A stretch of DNA of 64,000 nt from Phyllobacterium phragmitis (GCF_002980495.1 NZ_PVBR01000005.1:124001-188000); one strand, 5' to 3'; shown: positions 37,218-48,626, numbered from the stretch's first letter. Numbers and translations: made by a program. The notes: a model not told the origin generated them from the sequence alone.

Positions 37218-38854
37218 GGCGACCTTTCTTTACGTGCCGCAGGCTGCGATCCGCGATCGGCCAGCATCATCAGACTGAGGCTCAAGACCCCCAGAATCAG
37301 CGCAAGCCCCGCTGCATCCAATGTGCGATAGCTGCCCATGCGCTGCAACAGAAGATAGGGCAGGGTCTGCACCGCATCACTGCCGAAGAGCGCAATGGTG
37401 CCGAGGTCGCCGAGCGACAGGGCCATGGCGAAGGCGAAGGCGACGCCGAGGGGGCGGCGCAGCACCGGCCAGTCGATAAGGCGCAGGCGCGTCCAGCCTG
37501 TAATGCCGAGCTGTGCGCAAAGCCTGTTATGCCGCGCGCTCGCCGTATCCCATGTCGGGCGTAGGAGCCGCACGGCGAAGGGCATCGCCATGGCGGCATT
37601 GACCGATATCACCATCCACGGCGCAAAATCGAACGGATCGGCGAAATGGCGCAGCAGAATGAACCAGCCCGCGCCGATGATGATCGGCGGGACGACAAGG
37701 ATGAGGCTGGCGCCGGTGTCGAGGCCGCGTTCGAAGAAGGATTGTGTCTCCTGTCCTTTCCGGCCTGCCGCCACGGCCTCGCGGGCCGCGACGAGGGCAA
37801 GCGAAAGGACGACGGAGAAAAGGGCGGCGGCCGCGCCGAGAACAAGGCTGGTCATGATTGCCCGCCATACGGTCCGCTCGCTCATCAATCTGCCAAGATC
37901 GGCGGCGAGCCCGGAGACGACCGTGCCTGCAAGAGGCAGAGCGACAAAGAGGAGGGCGAGCAGGATCGCGGTCCAATTGGCGAGCCTCTCGCCGGTGCCG
38001 AGCTTTTCATAGCGCCGCGTGGTGATGGCGAGCGAGAAGCCTTCCTCGGTCGGCCTGCCGGTAATCCGGAAAGCTGAGAGGATGGCGAGCGTCAGCATCA
38101 GTTGAATGAGCGTCAGGGCGACGGCCTGGCCGATGTCGAAGTCGAAATGCAGGGCTTGATAGATCGCCACCTCCAGCGTCGTCGCGCGCGGGCCGCCGCC
38201 CAGCGTCAGCACGATGGTGAAGGAGGTGACGCAGAGCATGAAGATGAGCCCCATGATGCCGGGCAGGCTGCGGGCAATTGCCGGCCACTCGATGAGGCGG
38301 AAGCGGGCGCCATTGCCCATGCCGAGCTGCGCCGAGAGTTTCCAGTAATCGGCGGGGATGGAATCGAGCCCGGTGAGCAGGAAACGCACCGCCAGCGGCA
38401 GATTGAAGAAGACATGCGCCAGGAGAATGCCGGTCAGGCCATAGATGTCCGGTATGAAGCCAAGGCCGAGATATTGCGACATTTGCGAGATGATGCCACT
38501 GCGCCCGTAGATGCTGGTGATGCCGAGCACTGCGACCAGGGCAGGCAGTGCGAGAGGGAGGGCGAAGAGGCGCAGAACGAAAGCCCGGCCCATGAAATGC
38601 TGATGCGCATGAAGCGCGCGGGCTATGGGAATGGCGAAGCCGACCGAAAGTGCTGTCGAAAGCAGTGCCTGCCACAGCGTGAACCGCGCCACCCGCCAGA
38701 GATAGGGATTGAAGGCGGCAAGGGTGTTGCCGGTCTCACGGGAGGCTTCGAAGCCAAGCGAAAACAACGCGCCGCCGGCGAGAAGGGTGAGGAAGGCGAG
38801 GGCAATCGCGCCCGCGAGGGGTTTGGCGGGGAGGGTTCTTGAGATCAATGACAT
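37214..38854 (-). CDS. thiP: Thiamine ABC transporter permease
   Basis: A 546-residue permease with about 12 transmembrane helices in two fused binding-protein-dependent transport domains. Each half has an EAA-type loop: [34 protein letters not shown] and [31 protein letters not shown]. The fused two-domain plan is typical of ThiP. It is the second gene of thiB-thiP-thiQ. A 193-base gap, almost filled by an inverted-repeat element, separates it from thiB; the thiP-thiQ junction overlaps. Confidence 0.93.
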   Translation of the reverse strand: MSLISRTLPAKPLAGAIALAFLTLLAGGALFSLGFEASRETGNTLAAFNPYLWRVARFTLWQALLSTALSVGFAIPIARALHAHQHFMGRAFVLRLFALPLALPALVAVLGITSIYGRSGIISQMSQYLGLGFIPDIYGLTGILLAHVFFNLPLAVRFLLTGLDSIPADYWKLSAQLGMGNGARFRLIEWPAIARSLPGIMGLIFMLCVTSFTIVLTLGGGPRATTLEVAIYQALHFDFDIGQAVALTLIQLMLTLAILSAFRITGRPTEEGFSLAITTRRYEKLGTGERLANWTAILLALLFVALPLAGTVVSGLAADLGRLMSERTVWRAIMTSLVLGAAAALFSVVLSLALVAAREAVAAGRKGQETQSFFERGLDTGASLILVVPPIIIGAGWFILLRHFADPFDFAPWMVISVNAAMAMPFAVRLLRPTWDTASARHNRLCAQLGITGWTRLRLIDWPVLRRPLGVAFAFAMALSLGDLGTIALFGSDAVQTLPYLLLQRMGSYRTLDAAGLALILGVLSLSLMMLADRGSQPAARKERSP

Positions 38855-38868
38855 GCGTTGCGGGCTTG

Positions 38869-39030
38869 AATACCCCCCTCTGCCCTGCCGGGCATCTCCC
38901 CCACAAGGGGGGAGATTAGGCTTTCATTGACGCCGGCGCCAATCGTAAACGCTGGGAAGTGAACGGTGCCATCAATGCCAGCTAATCTCCCCCCTTGTGG
39001 GGGAGATGCCCGGCAGGGCAGAGGGGGGTG
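38869..39030. repeat. ~162 bp inverted-repeat element, copy B, inside the thi operon
   Basis: The left arm (CCCCCCTCTGCCCTGCCGGG, CATCTCCCCC) and right arm (GGGGGAGATGCCCGGCAGGG, CAGAGGGGGG) are complementary. The core resembles copy A at 17187-17349. It occupies most of the thiB-thiP gap and would form a large hairpin in the operon transcript. Confidence 0.78.
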
Positions 39031-39047
39031 GGATGCCGAACGCACCA

Positions 39048-40052
39048 TTACTTACTCATCGCCGCGAGCCATTCATCGATCCATGCCTTGCGGTTCTTAG
39101 CAATTTCGTCCGATGGCAGCAGCAGGGTTTTCACAGGTTTCACAAGCGTGTCGAAGGCGGGATTGAGCGGCTTCGAGGTCTTGCCGGCCGGAAACATCCA
39201 GTTGGTTTCGGGGATGACATCCTGAAAGCCGGGGCCGGTCATGAAGGTCAGGAATTTCGCGGAAAGCGGGTTTTTTGCGCCGTTCACGGTGATGCCGGCG
39301 AGTTCGATCTGCAGATAGTGACCTTCCGCGAAGGCTGCCGCCTTGTAGCGATCCGCCTTGTCGGTGATGATGTGATAGGCGGGCGAGGTGGTGTAGGAGA
39401 GCACCATCGGCGCCTCTCCCCTGGTGAAAAGACCGTAAGCCTCCGACCAGCCGGGCGTCACGGTCAGTACGCGGTCCTTCAGCTTGCCCCAGGCATCCGC
39501 GGCATCGTCGCCATAGATCGCTTTTATCCAGAGCAAGAGACCGAGGCCCGGCGTCGAGGTGCGCGGGTCCTCGATGACGATCTTCTGCGATGCGTCTCCC
39601 TCGATCAGGTCCTTCATGCTCTTCGGCGGATCGGCAAGCTTCTCGCTGTCGTATACCACGGCGAAATAGCCGTAATCATAGGGCACGAAGGTGTCGTCCT
39701 TGAAGCCGCCGGGAACGGTTATGTCAGACGTGTCGATGCCATGCGGGGCAAAGAGGCCGCTTTGCTTTGCTTCCGTGGTGAGGTTGGTGTCGAGGCCGAG
39801 CACGATCTCGGCTTTCGTGCTCGCACCTTCCAGCCTGAGGCGGTTGAGCAGCGCCACGCCGTCGGCCGCCGATACCCATTCGATCGTGCAATCACATTCC
39901 TTCTCGAAATTCTCCTTGACCTTCGGTCCGGGACCCCAGTCGGCGGTGAAGCTTTCATAGGTATAGATGGTGAGCGTGTCCTTTGCCGCCGCCGATGTGG
40001 CGAGGCAGAGAATGGCGGTAGCGGACAGAGCAAGGAGTTTCAATGGCTTCAT
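39048..40052 (-). CDS. thiB: Thiamine-binding periplasmic protein
   Basis: A 334-residue binding protein. A signal peptide ([23 protein letters not shown]) is followed by [37 protein letters not shown], the ThiB start pattern. A type II binding fold continues with WDVAPFDYGYFA-like [13 protein letters not shown] and ends [15 protein letters not shown]. It captures thiamine, TMP or TPP in the periplasm for ThiPQ. A TPP riboswitch lies upstream, about 60 bases before the start codon, which supports the substrate. Confidence 0.94.
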   Translation of the reverse strand: MKPLKLLALSATAILCLATSAAAKDTLTIYTYESFTADWGPGPKVKENFEKECDCTIEWVSAADGVALLNRLRLEGASTKAEIVLGLDTNLTTEAKQSGLFAPHGIDTSDITVPGGFKDDTFVPYDYGYFAVVYDSEKLADPPKSMKDLIEGDASQKIVIEDPRTSTPGLGLLLWIKAIYGDDAADAWGKLKDRVLTVTPGWSEAYGLFTRGEAPMVLSYTTSPAYHIITDKADRYKAAAFAEGHYLQIELAGITVNGAKNPLSAKFLTFMTGPGFQDVIPETNWMFPAGKTSKPLNPAFDTLVKPVKTLLLPSDEIAKNRKAWIDEWLAAMSK

Positions 40053-40109
40053 CGGCGTTTCCTTTGTCGTTCGTGGTCAAAAGGATCGAGCGCCGGATCA
40101 GGGCCGCGT

Positions 40110-40204
40110 CTAATCCCTCCGCCGGTATCAACCGGATCAGGTTCAGCGGGTTGGCTGGGTCAGCAGCCTCTCAGCCGATTTCTCGGGAAGTCGGCACCCC
40201 GTTA
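40110..40204 (-). promoter_or_regulatory. TPP riboswitch (thi box)
   Basis: Read on the minus strand the conserved parts occur in order: CGGGGTGCC, GGCTGAGAGG, ACCCGCTGAACCTGATCCGG, then TTGATACCGGCGGAGGGATTA. This is the complete TPP-sensing aptamer. It ends about 60 bases before thiB, so thiamine pyrophosphate should shut off thiBPQ expression. Confidence 0.95.
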
Positions 40205-40337
40205 GAGCAGGACAGACAGTAATGGCGGGCAACAGGCTTCGCAAGCGTCTGTGGCGGGTGAGCAAAGCCTTCTTCCTGCACACCTGCATTGCAACCCATT
40301 GCTTCCAGCTCGGCGCGACGCATGATAAGAGCCGCGC

Positions 40338-41000
40338 ATGAACACGTTTCTCATTCTCCTTGGCGGTCATCTGACAGTGACGGAAAGACTGAAGCGCCAG
40401 ATTGCCGGTGCGCGGGTTCTGGCCGCCGACAGCGGCATGCGCCATGCCGCCGCGCTCGGTGTCGAGCCGGAATTGTGGTTGGGGGATTTTGATTCGACCT
40501 CGCCGGCCATGGCGCGCCGCTACAAACATGTGCCCCGCCGCACCTTTCCACGCGCCAAGGACATGACCGATGGCGAACTTGCGCTCAACGAGGCGTTTGC
40601 GCTGGGCGCAACCAGCGTCATTCTGTGCGGCGCGTTTGGGGGATTGCGGACGGATCATACGATGCTGCACCTGACCATGGCGGCTGCGCAGGCGGCCATG
40701 GGCCGCGACATCCTGCTGTCGAGCGGTGTGGAAGAGGCTTGGCCGATTCCGCCGGGAACGCATGCCCCGGATTTGCCCGATGGGTCGCTTTTCAGCATCA
40801 TCGGCTTCACGGAACTCGAAGGCCTGACGATCACAAGTGTGGAGTGGCCGTTAGATAATGTGAAGGTTCCGTTCGGCTCGTCGCTCACTGTTTCCAATGT
40901 CGTCAGGGGAACTCTGGGGATTTTGCTGCGTTCAGGATGTGGTGTTCTTGTCGCCACGCCGAAGTGTGAGGAGATGAGGCCGGAGAGAAGGCTATTGTAA
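40338..41000 (+). CDS. thiN: Thiamine pyrophosphokinase
   Basis: A 220-residue enzyme that converts thiamine to TPP with ATP. It has the catalytic-domain pattern VLAADSGMRHAAALGVEPELWLGDFDSTSP, FPRAKDMTDGELALNEAF and GAFGGLRTDHTMLHLTMA. A C-terminal thiamine-binding beta domain follows (LEGLTITSVEWPLDNVKVPFGSSLTVSNVV). It is divergent from the riboswitch-controlled transporter genes, so import and activation of thiamine sit side by side. It appears to have its own promoter and lies outside the riboswitch transcript. Confidence 0.93.
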   Translation: MNTFLILLGGHLTVTERLKRQIAGARVLAADSGMRHAAALGVEPELWLGDFDSTSPAMARRYKHVPRRTFPRAKDMTDGELALNEAFALGATSVILCGAFGGLRTDHTMLHLTMAAAQAAMGRDILLSSGVEEAWPIPPGTHAPDLPDGSLFSIIGFTELEGLTITSVEWPLDNVKVPFGSSLTVSNVVRGTLGILLRSGCGVLVATPKCEEMRPERRLL

Positions 41001-41084
41001 ATTCAACGGGATGGTGCCACCTTGTCATGCCGCTTTGGGGACGCAACGTTGGCCGCATTTGATTCTTGAACGGGAGAATTCTCC

Positions 41085-41366
41085 ATGAATAAACGTCTAT
41101 CGATGATCGTCGTCAGCGGGCTGCTCGCCCTGTCCGTCGCCGGCTGTACCACTGGCGACCAACGCACCGCCGGATATGGCGTGGGTGGCGCAGCTCTTGG
41201 CGGCTTGGCCGGTGGAGCCCTTGGCGGTACGCGTGGTGCACTGGGAGGTGCAGCGCTGGGTGGCTTGGCAGGTGTTCTGATCGGCTCGGCCCAGTCGCGT
41301 AACGGTGTAGAATATTGCCGCTATCGCGAACCAAACGGTCGCGTTTACGAAGCGCCCTGCCGGTAA
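41085..41366 (+). CDS. Glycine-zipper lipoprotein
   Basis: A 93-residue lipoprotein with signal MNKRLSMIVVSGLLALSVAGC, the lipobox cysteine being C21. A run of GxxxG repeats follows (VGGAALGGLAGGALGGTRGALGGAALGGLAGVLIG, about residues 32-67). The polar C-terminus has two cysteines (EYCRYREPNGRVYEAPCR). Glycine-zipper proteins of this size are outer-membrane or periplasmic and widespread in the group; the function is unknown. A terminator follows 24 bases after the stop. Confidence 0.85.
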   Translation: MNKRLSMIVVSGLLALSVAGCTTGDQRTAGYGVGGAALGGLAGGALGGTRGALGGAALGGLAGVLIGSAQSRNGVEYCRYREPNGRVYEAPCR

Positions 41367-41390
41367 CAGTTACTGTAGAAGCGAATTTGG

Positions 41391-41418
41391 ACAGGCCGGG
41401 GAAACCCGGCCTGTTTTA
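41391..41418 (+). terminator. Intrinsic terminator after glycine-zipper gene
   Basis: ACAGGCCGGG and CCCGGCCTGT pair around a GAAA tetraloop, followed by TTTATTTT. Confidence 0.88.
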
Positions 41419-41503
41419 TTTTGCGCGCCTCGTATCATTTGACACGCGCGGCGTTCTCGCGGACAAGCGCGGTTAACTTATCCAGCAACAATATCAGAGT
41501 TCC

Positions 41504-43321
<1,818 letters not shown>

Positions 43322-43391
43322 GTGGCGGTTCCAATTTGATGGAATCGCTTGGCCTTACATCATCCTGCACCGTTGAAAATGCGGAGATGGT

Positions 43392-43554
43392 GAGGCATGG
43401 ATTCCTGTGACAAGCACAGGAATGACGGCAGTTTGGTTGTTGGCGGTCAATCGCAGGTTTCCGCCGCAGAACGGTTGTTATAGGGGGCGAAATCACCTCT
43501 CCATTTCCGTCATTCCTGTGCCAGGGCCTGTGCTTGTCACAGGAATCCTGCCTC
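43392..43554. repeat. REP-like palindromic repeats, inverted pair (copy 2)
   Basis: Bases 43511-43554 match 21884-21927 with one mismatch. A shorter inverted relative (GATTCCTGTGACAAGCACAG then GAATGAC) lies at 43399-43426. The pair faces each other across about 85 bases in the 323-base gap after the ABC-F gene, like a REP doublet. The rest of the gap has no recognisable feature. Confidence 0.72.
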
Positions 43555-43644
43555 AACGATGCCGCTGTTGCTATGGTTGGAATAGGGTGTTTGCCGCCGT
43601 AAAGAACGCTTAAGCGTTGCCTCATTCGATCATGTCAAGCGCCT

Positions 43645-44081
43645 TCACGCACTCGCTGCATCCAACATCTTGATCGACTGGCCGAGATCGAGCCGTGTGG
43701 CGGCGATCAGCTCTTCCAACTGGCTGAACTTTGTCGCGCTGGCGATCGGCGCGGTGATCGAGGGGCGGGCGATGAGCCAGGCGAGAGCCCCTTTTGACCG
43801 GGGGCCATTTCGGAGCCGACCTTGGTGGCGATCTCCACCCGGTCGCGTCCGCCGCGCTGCTTCAGCCAATTGCCGATGATCGTTTCCGATTCGTCGCCCG
43901 TATTGCCGGGTGCCCATGACGAATAGGAGTCAGCCGTGTCGATGAAATTCAACCCGGCATCGACGAAACGGTCGAGCAGCGAAAAGGATGTCGCTTCATC
44001 CGCCGTTCAGCCGAAGACATTGCCGCCGAAACAAAGCGTGGAAACCTCGATATCGGTGCGTCCAAGCTTTCTACGGGTCAT
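43645..44081 (-). pseudogene. Aldo/keto reductase remnant
   Basis: Read on the minus strand from 44081 the start MTRRKLGRTDIEVSTLCFGGNVFG is a clear aldo/keto reductase N-terminus. An in-frame TGA follows where tryptophan is usual. The frame resumes with [47 protein letters not shown] and [14 protein letters not shown]. It then jumps in another frame to the C-terminal [31 protein letters not shown]. About 600 bases of the middle are missing compared with the roughly 1040-base family length. The combination of nonsense codon, deletion and frameshift makes it inactive. Confidence 0.88.
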
Positions 44082-44158
44082 CGCTTTGCTCCTTTGCGTT
44101 CGAGCGGCTCACCGCCCGTTTGCGCAGGATGAAGCCCCGACGATCAGCCCCATGCACG

Positions 44159-44422
44159 TCAGCCCATGCCAAGCGCATCCTTGTAGAGCTGGATCATCGC
44201 TTCTTCTTCCTGGCGTTCCTGATCTTCTTTCTTGCGCAGACGGATAATGGTGCGCACGGCCTTGGTGTCAAATCCGGTGCCCTTCATTTCCGCGTAAACT
44301 TCCTTGATATCCTCGGAAATGGTCTTCTTTTCTTCTTCGAGCCGCTCAATGCGCTCGATGAAAGCGCGCAGCTGTCCGACGGCTACCGTCTGTGCGGTGT
44401 CGCTTGTGATGTCGTCGTTCAC
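44159..44422 (-). CDS. gapR: DUF2312 (GapR-like) nucleoid-associated protein
   Basis: An 87-residue, mostly coiled-coil protein ([69 protein letters not shown]). It matches the DUF2312 family whose Caulobacter member GapR clamps overtwisted DNA ahead of replication forks and RNA polymerase. GTG 44422 is chosen because GGAG lies 9 bases upstream and the protein then begins near the conserved [13 protein letters not shown]. An upstream extension to 44515 has no family support. Confidence 0.9.
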   Translation of the reverse strand: MNDDITSDTAQTVAVGQLRAFIERIERLEEEKKTISEDIKEVYAEMKGTGFDTKAVRTIIRLRKKEDQERQEEEAMIQLYKDALGMG

Positions 44423-44550
44423 GGGATCGTTCTCCAGATTGGTGAGAAAAGGCAGCCCGCGACTCGCAGGCCAAGGTCGGGGCAATTCGATGCCCGACCA
44501 GATGCTCATGGTCAAGACCGCAGATGCGCGTCATCGAGAAGCGAAGGCCG

Positions 44551-44856
44551 TCAATGTGCCGGCTTGTTGGTCTCGAAGGCGGCCTTTTGCGTTTCAGATG
44601 CTTCGTTCTGGTGTTTTGCGCGCCATTCTTCGTAGGGCATGCCATAGATGATTTCGCGTGCTTCCTCCTTGGAAAGACCGACACCGGCAGCGTCTGCCGC
44701 ATCCTTGTACCAGTTGGAGAGACAGTTCCGGCAGAAACCGGCCAGGTTCATCAGGTCGATGTTCTGCACATCGCTGCGCTTGCGCAAATGCTCGACCAGC
44801 GTCCGGAAGGCCGCCGCCTCGAATTCCGTTTGCTGCTGTTGGCTAAGCTCGGTCAT
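44551..44856 (-). CDS. DUF1244 family protein
   Basis: A 101-residue protein containing AAAFRTLVEHLRKRSDVQNIDLMNLAGFCRNCLSNWYKDAADAAGVGLSKEEAREIIYGMPYEEWRAKHQ, the full DUF1244 domain. FCRNCLSNWY holds two conserved cysteines that could bind a metal. The family is small, helical and of unknown function. Its start overlaps the end of the N-formylglutamate amidohydrolase gene by 4 bases, so the two are translated together. Confidence 0.9.
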   Translation of the reverse strand: MTELSQQQQTEFEAAAFRTLVEHLRKRSDVQNIDLMNLAGFCRNCLSNWYKDAADAAGVGLSKEEAREIIYGMPYEEWRAKHQNEASETQKAAFETNKPAH

Positions 44857-45674
44857 GCCGCTTTCTCCTTCGATGGTGGGGCCGGCTCGATAATCGGCCC
44901 GGTTCGCGAACCGAAATGTCTGATCTCATGAATATCGTGCCGGGCGTTCACGGCTGCAAGCATCGGTGCAAGCCGCTCCGCCCACGCTTCGGCTCCCGCG
45001 GGGTCGGCGATCAGGTCCTGCCGGACCTCGATCAGGGCGTGGGCATATCCGGCGGTAATGCAATGCCGGAACATCGTGTCGTTGCGCAGCGCTCCATCAT
45101 AGGGCTCGTTATCGCCCACCACCAGTGCGGGATCAGCGCGCAGGGATTCCAGAAGTGGTTCGACGGCACGCGGGTCGCTATCCCACAAGAGGCTGACATG
45201 CCACGGACGCCTCCTGGTCTTCCAGAACGGGGTGAAGGAATGGATCGAGACGACCAGCGGCGGTTTTCCGGTGGCGGTCACGATCTTCCTGATCGCATCC
45301 GCTATGGCTGCATCATAGGGGCGGTAGAACTGGGAAAGGCGCTTCTCGCGTTCTGCTTCGCTCAGCGGATGATTGCCGGGTATGACGGCTCCGTCCGAAA
45401 GCCGCATGATCAGGGTCGGATCGTCCTCGCCGCGGTTCGGATCGATCAGCAGGCGGGAAAAGCCGCCGAGAACCGCCGGAATCCCGAGTCGTTCGGCAAG
45501 GCTGCGCGTCAGGGTCTCGACGCCGATATCGTAGGCGATGTGCCTTTCGAACTGCTCGGCTGCGAGCCCCAGGGAGCCATATTCCGGCGGAAGGTCGCGC
45601 CTGGCGTGGTCGGCGATCAGGAGCAGACCCTGGCTGTTGTCGCCTTCGACGTGATGCACGGGTGAAAAATGCAT
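44853..45674 (-). CDS. N-formylglutamate amidohydrolase family protein
   Basis: A 273-residue hydrolase starting MHFSPVHHVEGDNSQGLLLIADHARRDLPPEYG. The conserved FGAH patterns are DHAxRxLP, DIGVETLTRSLAERLGIPAVLGGFSRLLIDPNR, VVSIHSFTPFW and NEPYDG. It is predicted to release formate from N-formylglutamate or a related N-acyl amino acid, as in histidine degradation, but no hut genes are nearby. The ATG at 45674 is preferred over a TTG at 45737. It is coupled to the DUF1244 gene. Confidence 0.88.
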   Translation of the reverse strand: MHFSPVHHVEGDNSQGLLLIADHARRDLPPEYGSLGLAAEQFERHIAYDIGVETLTRSLAERLGIPAVLGGFSRLLIDPNRGEDDPTLIMRLSDGAVIPGNHPLSEAEREKRLSQFYRPYDAAIADAIRKIVTATGKPPLVVSIHSFTPFWKTRRRPWHVSLLWDSDPRAVEPLLESLRADPALVVGDNEPYDGALRNDTMFRHCITAGYAHALIEVRQDLIADPAGAEAWAERLAPMLAAVNARHDIHEIRHFGSRTGPIIEPAPPSKEKAA

Positions 45675-45885
45675 GAATCGAGCCCATCGTTCTCGGGAAG
45701 GGATTTTCGATCTCTCATGCGGAGGGATGAATTGCAACCGTCATTCTTCCGCCATTAGAGCGGGATTTCGTGGACCGATAACGGACCACTGGTGAAATTT
45801 CCTCTCGCCGGCTGTTTCTTGCTCAACAACTCGCCTCGGGCGCGTTGACATCACCTGCGAAACTGCCGAAAAGAGGGCAACAAAA

Positions 45886-46398
45886 ATGGGATTTCCAAGC
45901 GTGACAGGCCCGCAGATATGCGCTGAAAGGTTTCGGCGGATGCATTCTCGACACCCTCTGGTATATTTCGGCATTTTCGCTGTGTGCATGATGTTCATGT
46001 CGGCGGAAGCCCGTGCGGATTTCCGCGTCTGCAATTCGACGCAGAATCTGGTGGGGGTAGCCATCGGATATCGCGCCAAGACAGGCTGGGTCACCGAGGG
46101 TTGGTGGCACATCAACGGTTCGAGTTGTAAGACGCTGATCGAGGGGCCGCTCTCGCAGCGCTATTATTATCTCTACGCCGAGGATGCAGAGGCTGGTGGC
46201 CGGTGGGCCGGGCCGGTCAACATGTGCGTCGCCGAAAAGGAATTCAAGATCGCCGGCGTCAACGACTGCTTTGCACGCGGCTTCCAGCGCTCCGGTTTCC
46301 AGGAATACGACACGGGTGAGCAATCGAGCTGGATGGTCCAGCTGACCGATGAGGCGCCGCCCGAAAATCCGACAGTGACAGGAACAAATAATCCATGA
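45886..46398 (+). CDS. DUF1036 family secreted protein
   Basis: A 170-residue protein, or about 152 if the ATG at 45940 is used. The later start places the hydrophobic segment LVYFGIFAVCMMFMSAEARA as a normal signal peptide. The mature part, DFRVCNSTQNLVGVAIGYRAKTGWVTEGWWHINGSSCKTLIEGPLSQRYYYLYAEDAEAGGRWAG, is the DUF1036 domain with conserved cysteines likely to form disulfides. The family is found in alphaproteobacteria and has no known function. Its stop overlaps the pyk start by 4 bases. Confidence 0.88.
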   Translation: MGFPSVTGPQICAERFRRMHSRHPLVYFGIFAVCMMFMSAEARADFRVCNSTQNLVGVAIGYRAKTGWVTEGWWHINGSSCKTLIEGPLSQRYYYLYAEDAEAGGRWAGPVNMCVAEKEFKIAGVNDCFARGFQRSGFQEYDTGEQSSWMVQLTDEAPPENPTVTGTNNP

Positions 46399-47831
46399 GA
46401 CGCAGCCGCAAGGTCAAAATTCTCGCAACTCTGGGACCGGCATCCTCCGAAGAAGCAACGATCCGCAAGCTTTTCGAGGCCGGAGCTGATGTCTTCCGCA
46501 TCAATATGAGCCACGCCGATCATGATCTGATGCGCTCTCTCGTCCGCCGTATCCGCAATGTGGAGCGGGAACTGGGCCGGCCCATCGGCATTCTTGCCGA
46601 TCTTCAGGGACCGAAACTGCGCGTCGGCAAGTTTGCGGATAGCAAGGTCAGCCTGGTGCCCGGCCAGACCTTCACGCTCGACGATCAGGACGTGCCTGGC
46701 GACAACACCCGCGTTTTCCTGCCGCATCCGGAAATCCTCCAGTCCGTCGAGCCTGGGCACCGGCTGTTGATTGACGATGGCCGTCTGGCGCTGGTTGCCG
46801 AAGCGGTCGACGGCAAGTCGATCCGCTGCCGCGTTGTTTCCGGCACGGGGATTTCCGATCGCAAGGGCGTCAGCCTGCCCGATACGACGCTCTCCGTCAG
46901 TGCTCTGACAGAGAAGGACCGCAGGGATCTCGATGCGGTGCTGCTGGAGGAAATCGACTGGGTGGCGCTTTCCTTCATCCAGCGTCCGGAAGATCTGGCG
47001 GAGGTGCGTAAAATCGCGCGTGGCCGCGTCGGTCTCCTCTCCAAGATCGAGAAGCCGCAGGCGGTCACCCGCCTCGACGAGATCATCGAATTGTCGGATG
47101 CGCTGATGGTGGCGCGCGGCGACCTCGGTGTGGAAATGCCGCTCGAAGCCGTGCCTGGTATCCAGAAGCAGATCACGCGCGCTGCGCGGCGCGCCGGAAA
47201 GCCTGTTGTCGTTGCGACGCAGATGCTGGAATCGATGATCTCGGCGCCGGTACCGACGCGCGCCGAAGTGTCCGACGTTGCTACCGCCGTGTTCGAGGGC
47301 GCCGATGCCATCATGCTTTCGGCGGAATCGGCGGCGGGTGACTATCCGGTGGAGGCTGTCGCCACCATGGCGCGCATCGCCGAGAAGGTAGAGCGCGATC
47401 CGACCTATCCGGGCATCATCTATGCCCAGCGCTCCGAGCCAGAAGCCACCGGCGCCGATGCGATCTCGCTTGCGGCACGCCAGATCGCGGAAACGCTCAG
47501 GCTTTCGGCGATCATCACCTATACGGCATCGGGAACGACGGGACTGCGCGCCGCCCGCGAGCGTCCGCAGACGCCGATCATCGCGCTTTCGCCAATCGTC
47601 GAGACGGCGCGCAAGCTTTCCCTCGTATGGGGCCTGCACTGCGTCGTGACCGAGGACGCGCAAAATCTCGACGATATGGTCGATCGCGCCTGCAACATCG
47701 CTTTCCGCGAGGAATTCGCCAAACCGGGCGACCGTGTCATCGTCACGGCCGGCGTGCCGCTGCGCACACCTGGCGCGACCAACATGCTGCGCATCGCCTA
47801 TATCGGCACCGACGGGCTGACGGGCATCTGA
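46395..47831 (+). CDS. pyk: Pyruvate kinase
   Basis: A 478-residue enzyme that makes pyruvate and ATP from phosphoenolpyruvate and ADP. It shows RSRKVKILATLGPASS, INMSHADHD, the nucleotide and metal site ILADLQGPKLRVG, the catalytic VGLLSKIEKPQAV and MVARGDLGVEMPLEAVPGIQKQI, and SAESAAGDYP. The C-terminal allosteric domain is present. It is translationally coupled to the DUF1036 gene, a pairing I recall from related genomes. A weak hairpin at about 47850-47880 follows without a T run. Confidence 0.96.
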   Translation: MRRSRKVKILATLGPASSEEATIRKLFEAGADVFRINMSHADHDLMRSLVRRIRNVERELGRPIGILADLQGPKLRVGKFADSKVSLVPGQTFTLDDQDVPGDNTRVFLPHPEILQSVEPGHRLLIDDGRLALVAEAVDGKSIRCRVVSGTGISDRKGVSLPDTTLSVSALTEKDRRDLDAVLLEEIDWVALSFIQRPEDLAEVRKIARGRVGLLSKIEKPQAVTRLDEIIELSDALMVARGDLGVEMPLEAVPGIQKQITRAARRAGKPVVVATQMLESMISAPVPTRAEVSDVATAVFEGADAIMLSAESAAGDYPVEAVATMARIAEKVERDPTYPGIIYAQRSEPEATGADAISLAARQIAETLRLSAIITYTASGTTGLRAARERPQTPIIALSPIVETARKLSLVWGLHCVVTEDAQNLDDMVDRACNIAFREEFAKPGDRVIVTAGVPLRTPGATNMLRIAYIGTDGLTGI

Positions 47832-47896
47832 TTTGCGGAAATTGAAATCCCATGGCCGTCAGAAAACGGCGGCCGTGGCCTGAGGGTACTGAGGGT

Positions 47897-48529
47897 TCAG
47901 GTCCGTGTGCCGGCCAGTTCGTCGGCGATCTTGCCGACTTCCTTTTGTGCCTCGCGCATCATGGGATAAATGGCGAGGGCGCGTTCATAGGCGCGCAGGG
48001 CCATTTCCTTCCGGCGCGTTTCCTTCAGGATAGAGCCCATGCCTGCCAGAGCTGCGAAATGCCGCGGCTCCAACTGCAGCGTCTTGTTGATGTCGACCAT
48101 GGCGCGGCCATAATCATTCGTCAGGAAATGCAGCGTGGCCCGGCGATTCCAGCCTTCGGCATAGTCCGGCTTGAGGACGACGATCTCGTTGAGAAAGTCG
48201 AGCGCTACCGGATATTTCTTTTCCCGGATGGCGGCGTTCGCCCATTGCATCATCAAATCGACAGTGGCGCTGCCCGACTGATTCCATAGGCTGTATATCT
48301 CGCCGGCGATGCGTTTTGCCTTGGTCTCGTCATGCGCCTTGCGCAGCTCGAGAAAGAGCCTGTCCAGTTCGGCGGTGCGCTTTTGCGCTATAGTGGCTCC
48401 GCTTTCGGGCAGATTTGCCGGAGAGGGCGCTGCAGGAATCTGCTGTTCCTGTGCCGTGGCCGCAACGGTCTGCGCCATCGACGCAGCGGGAAAAGCGATC
48501 AGGATGAGAAATGCAAAAACGTTCCGCAT
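47897..48529 (-). CDS. Secreted TPR-repeat protein
   Basis: A 210-residue protein. The signal peptide MRNVFAFLILIAFPAASMAQ is followed by an Ala/Pro linker and then tetratricopeptide-type helices (AIREKKYPVALDFLNEIVVLKPDYAEGWNRRATLHFLTNDYGRAMVDINKTLQLEPRHFAALAGMGSILKETRRKEMALRAYERALAIYP, about residues 95-190). It is probably periplasmic and a protein-protein adaptor. ATG 48529 is chosen since it begins the signal peptide. Partners are unknown. It converges with pyk. Confidence 0.87.
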   Translation of the reverse strand: MRNVFAFLILIAFPAASMAQTVAATAQEQQIPAAPSPANLPESGATIAQKRTAELDRLFLELRKAHDETKAKRIAGEIYSLWNQSGSATVDLMMQWANAAIREKKYPVALDFLNEIVVLKPDYAEGWNRRATLHFLTNDYGRAMVDINKTLQLEPRHFAALAGMGSILKETRRKEMALRAYERALAIYPMMREAQKEVGKIADELAGTRT

Positions 48530-48626
48530 GTGGACAAGGGTAGCCCTGCACAGCGAAACGTCAAATGCAAAATTTAGTGAAGCGCATTTTGTGAAGCGGG
48601 AGAATGCCCGCTTCACCACAAACAGC

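Noticed and set aside
43392-43554. CRISPR-like repeats
   Set aside because: Only two copies in opposite orientation, palindromic, with no regular spacers or cas genes.
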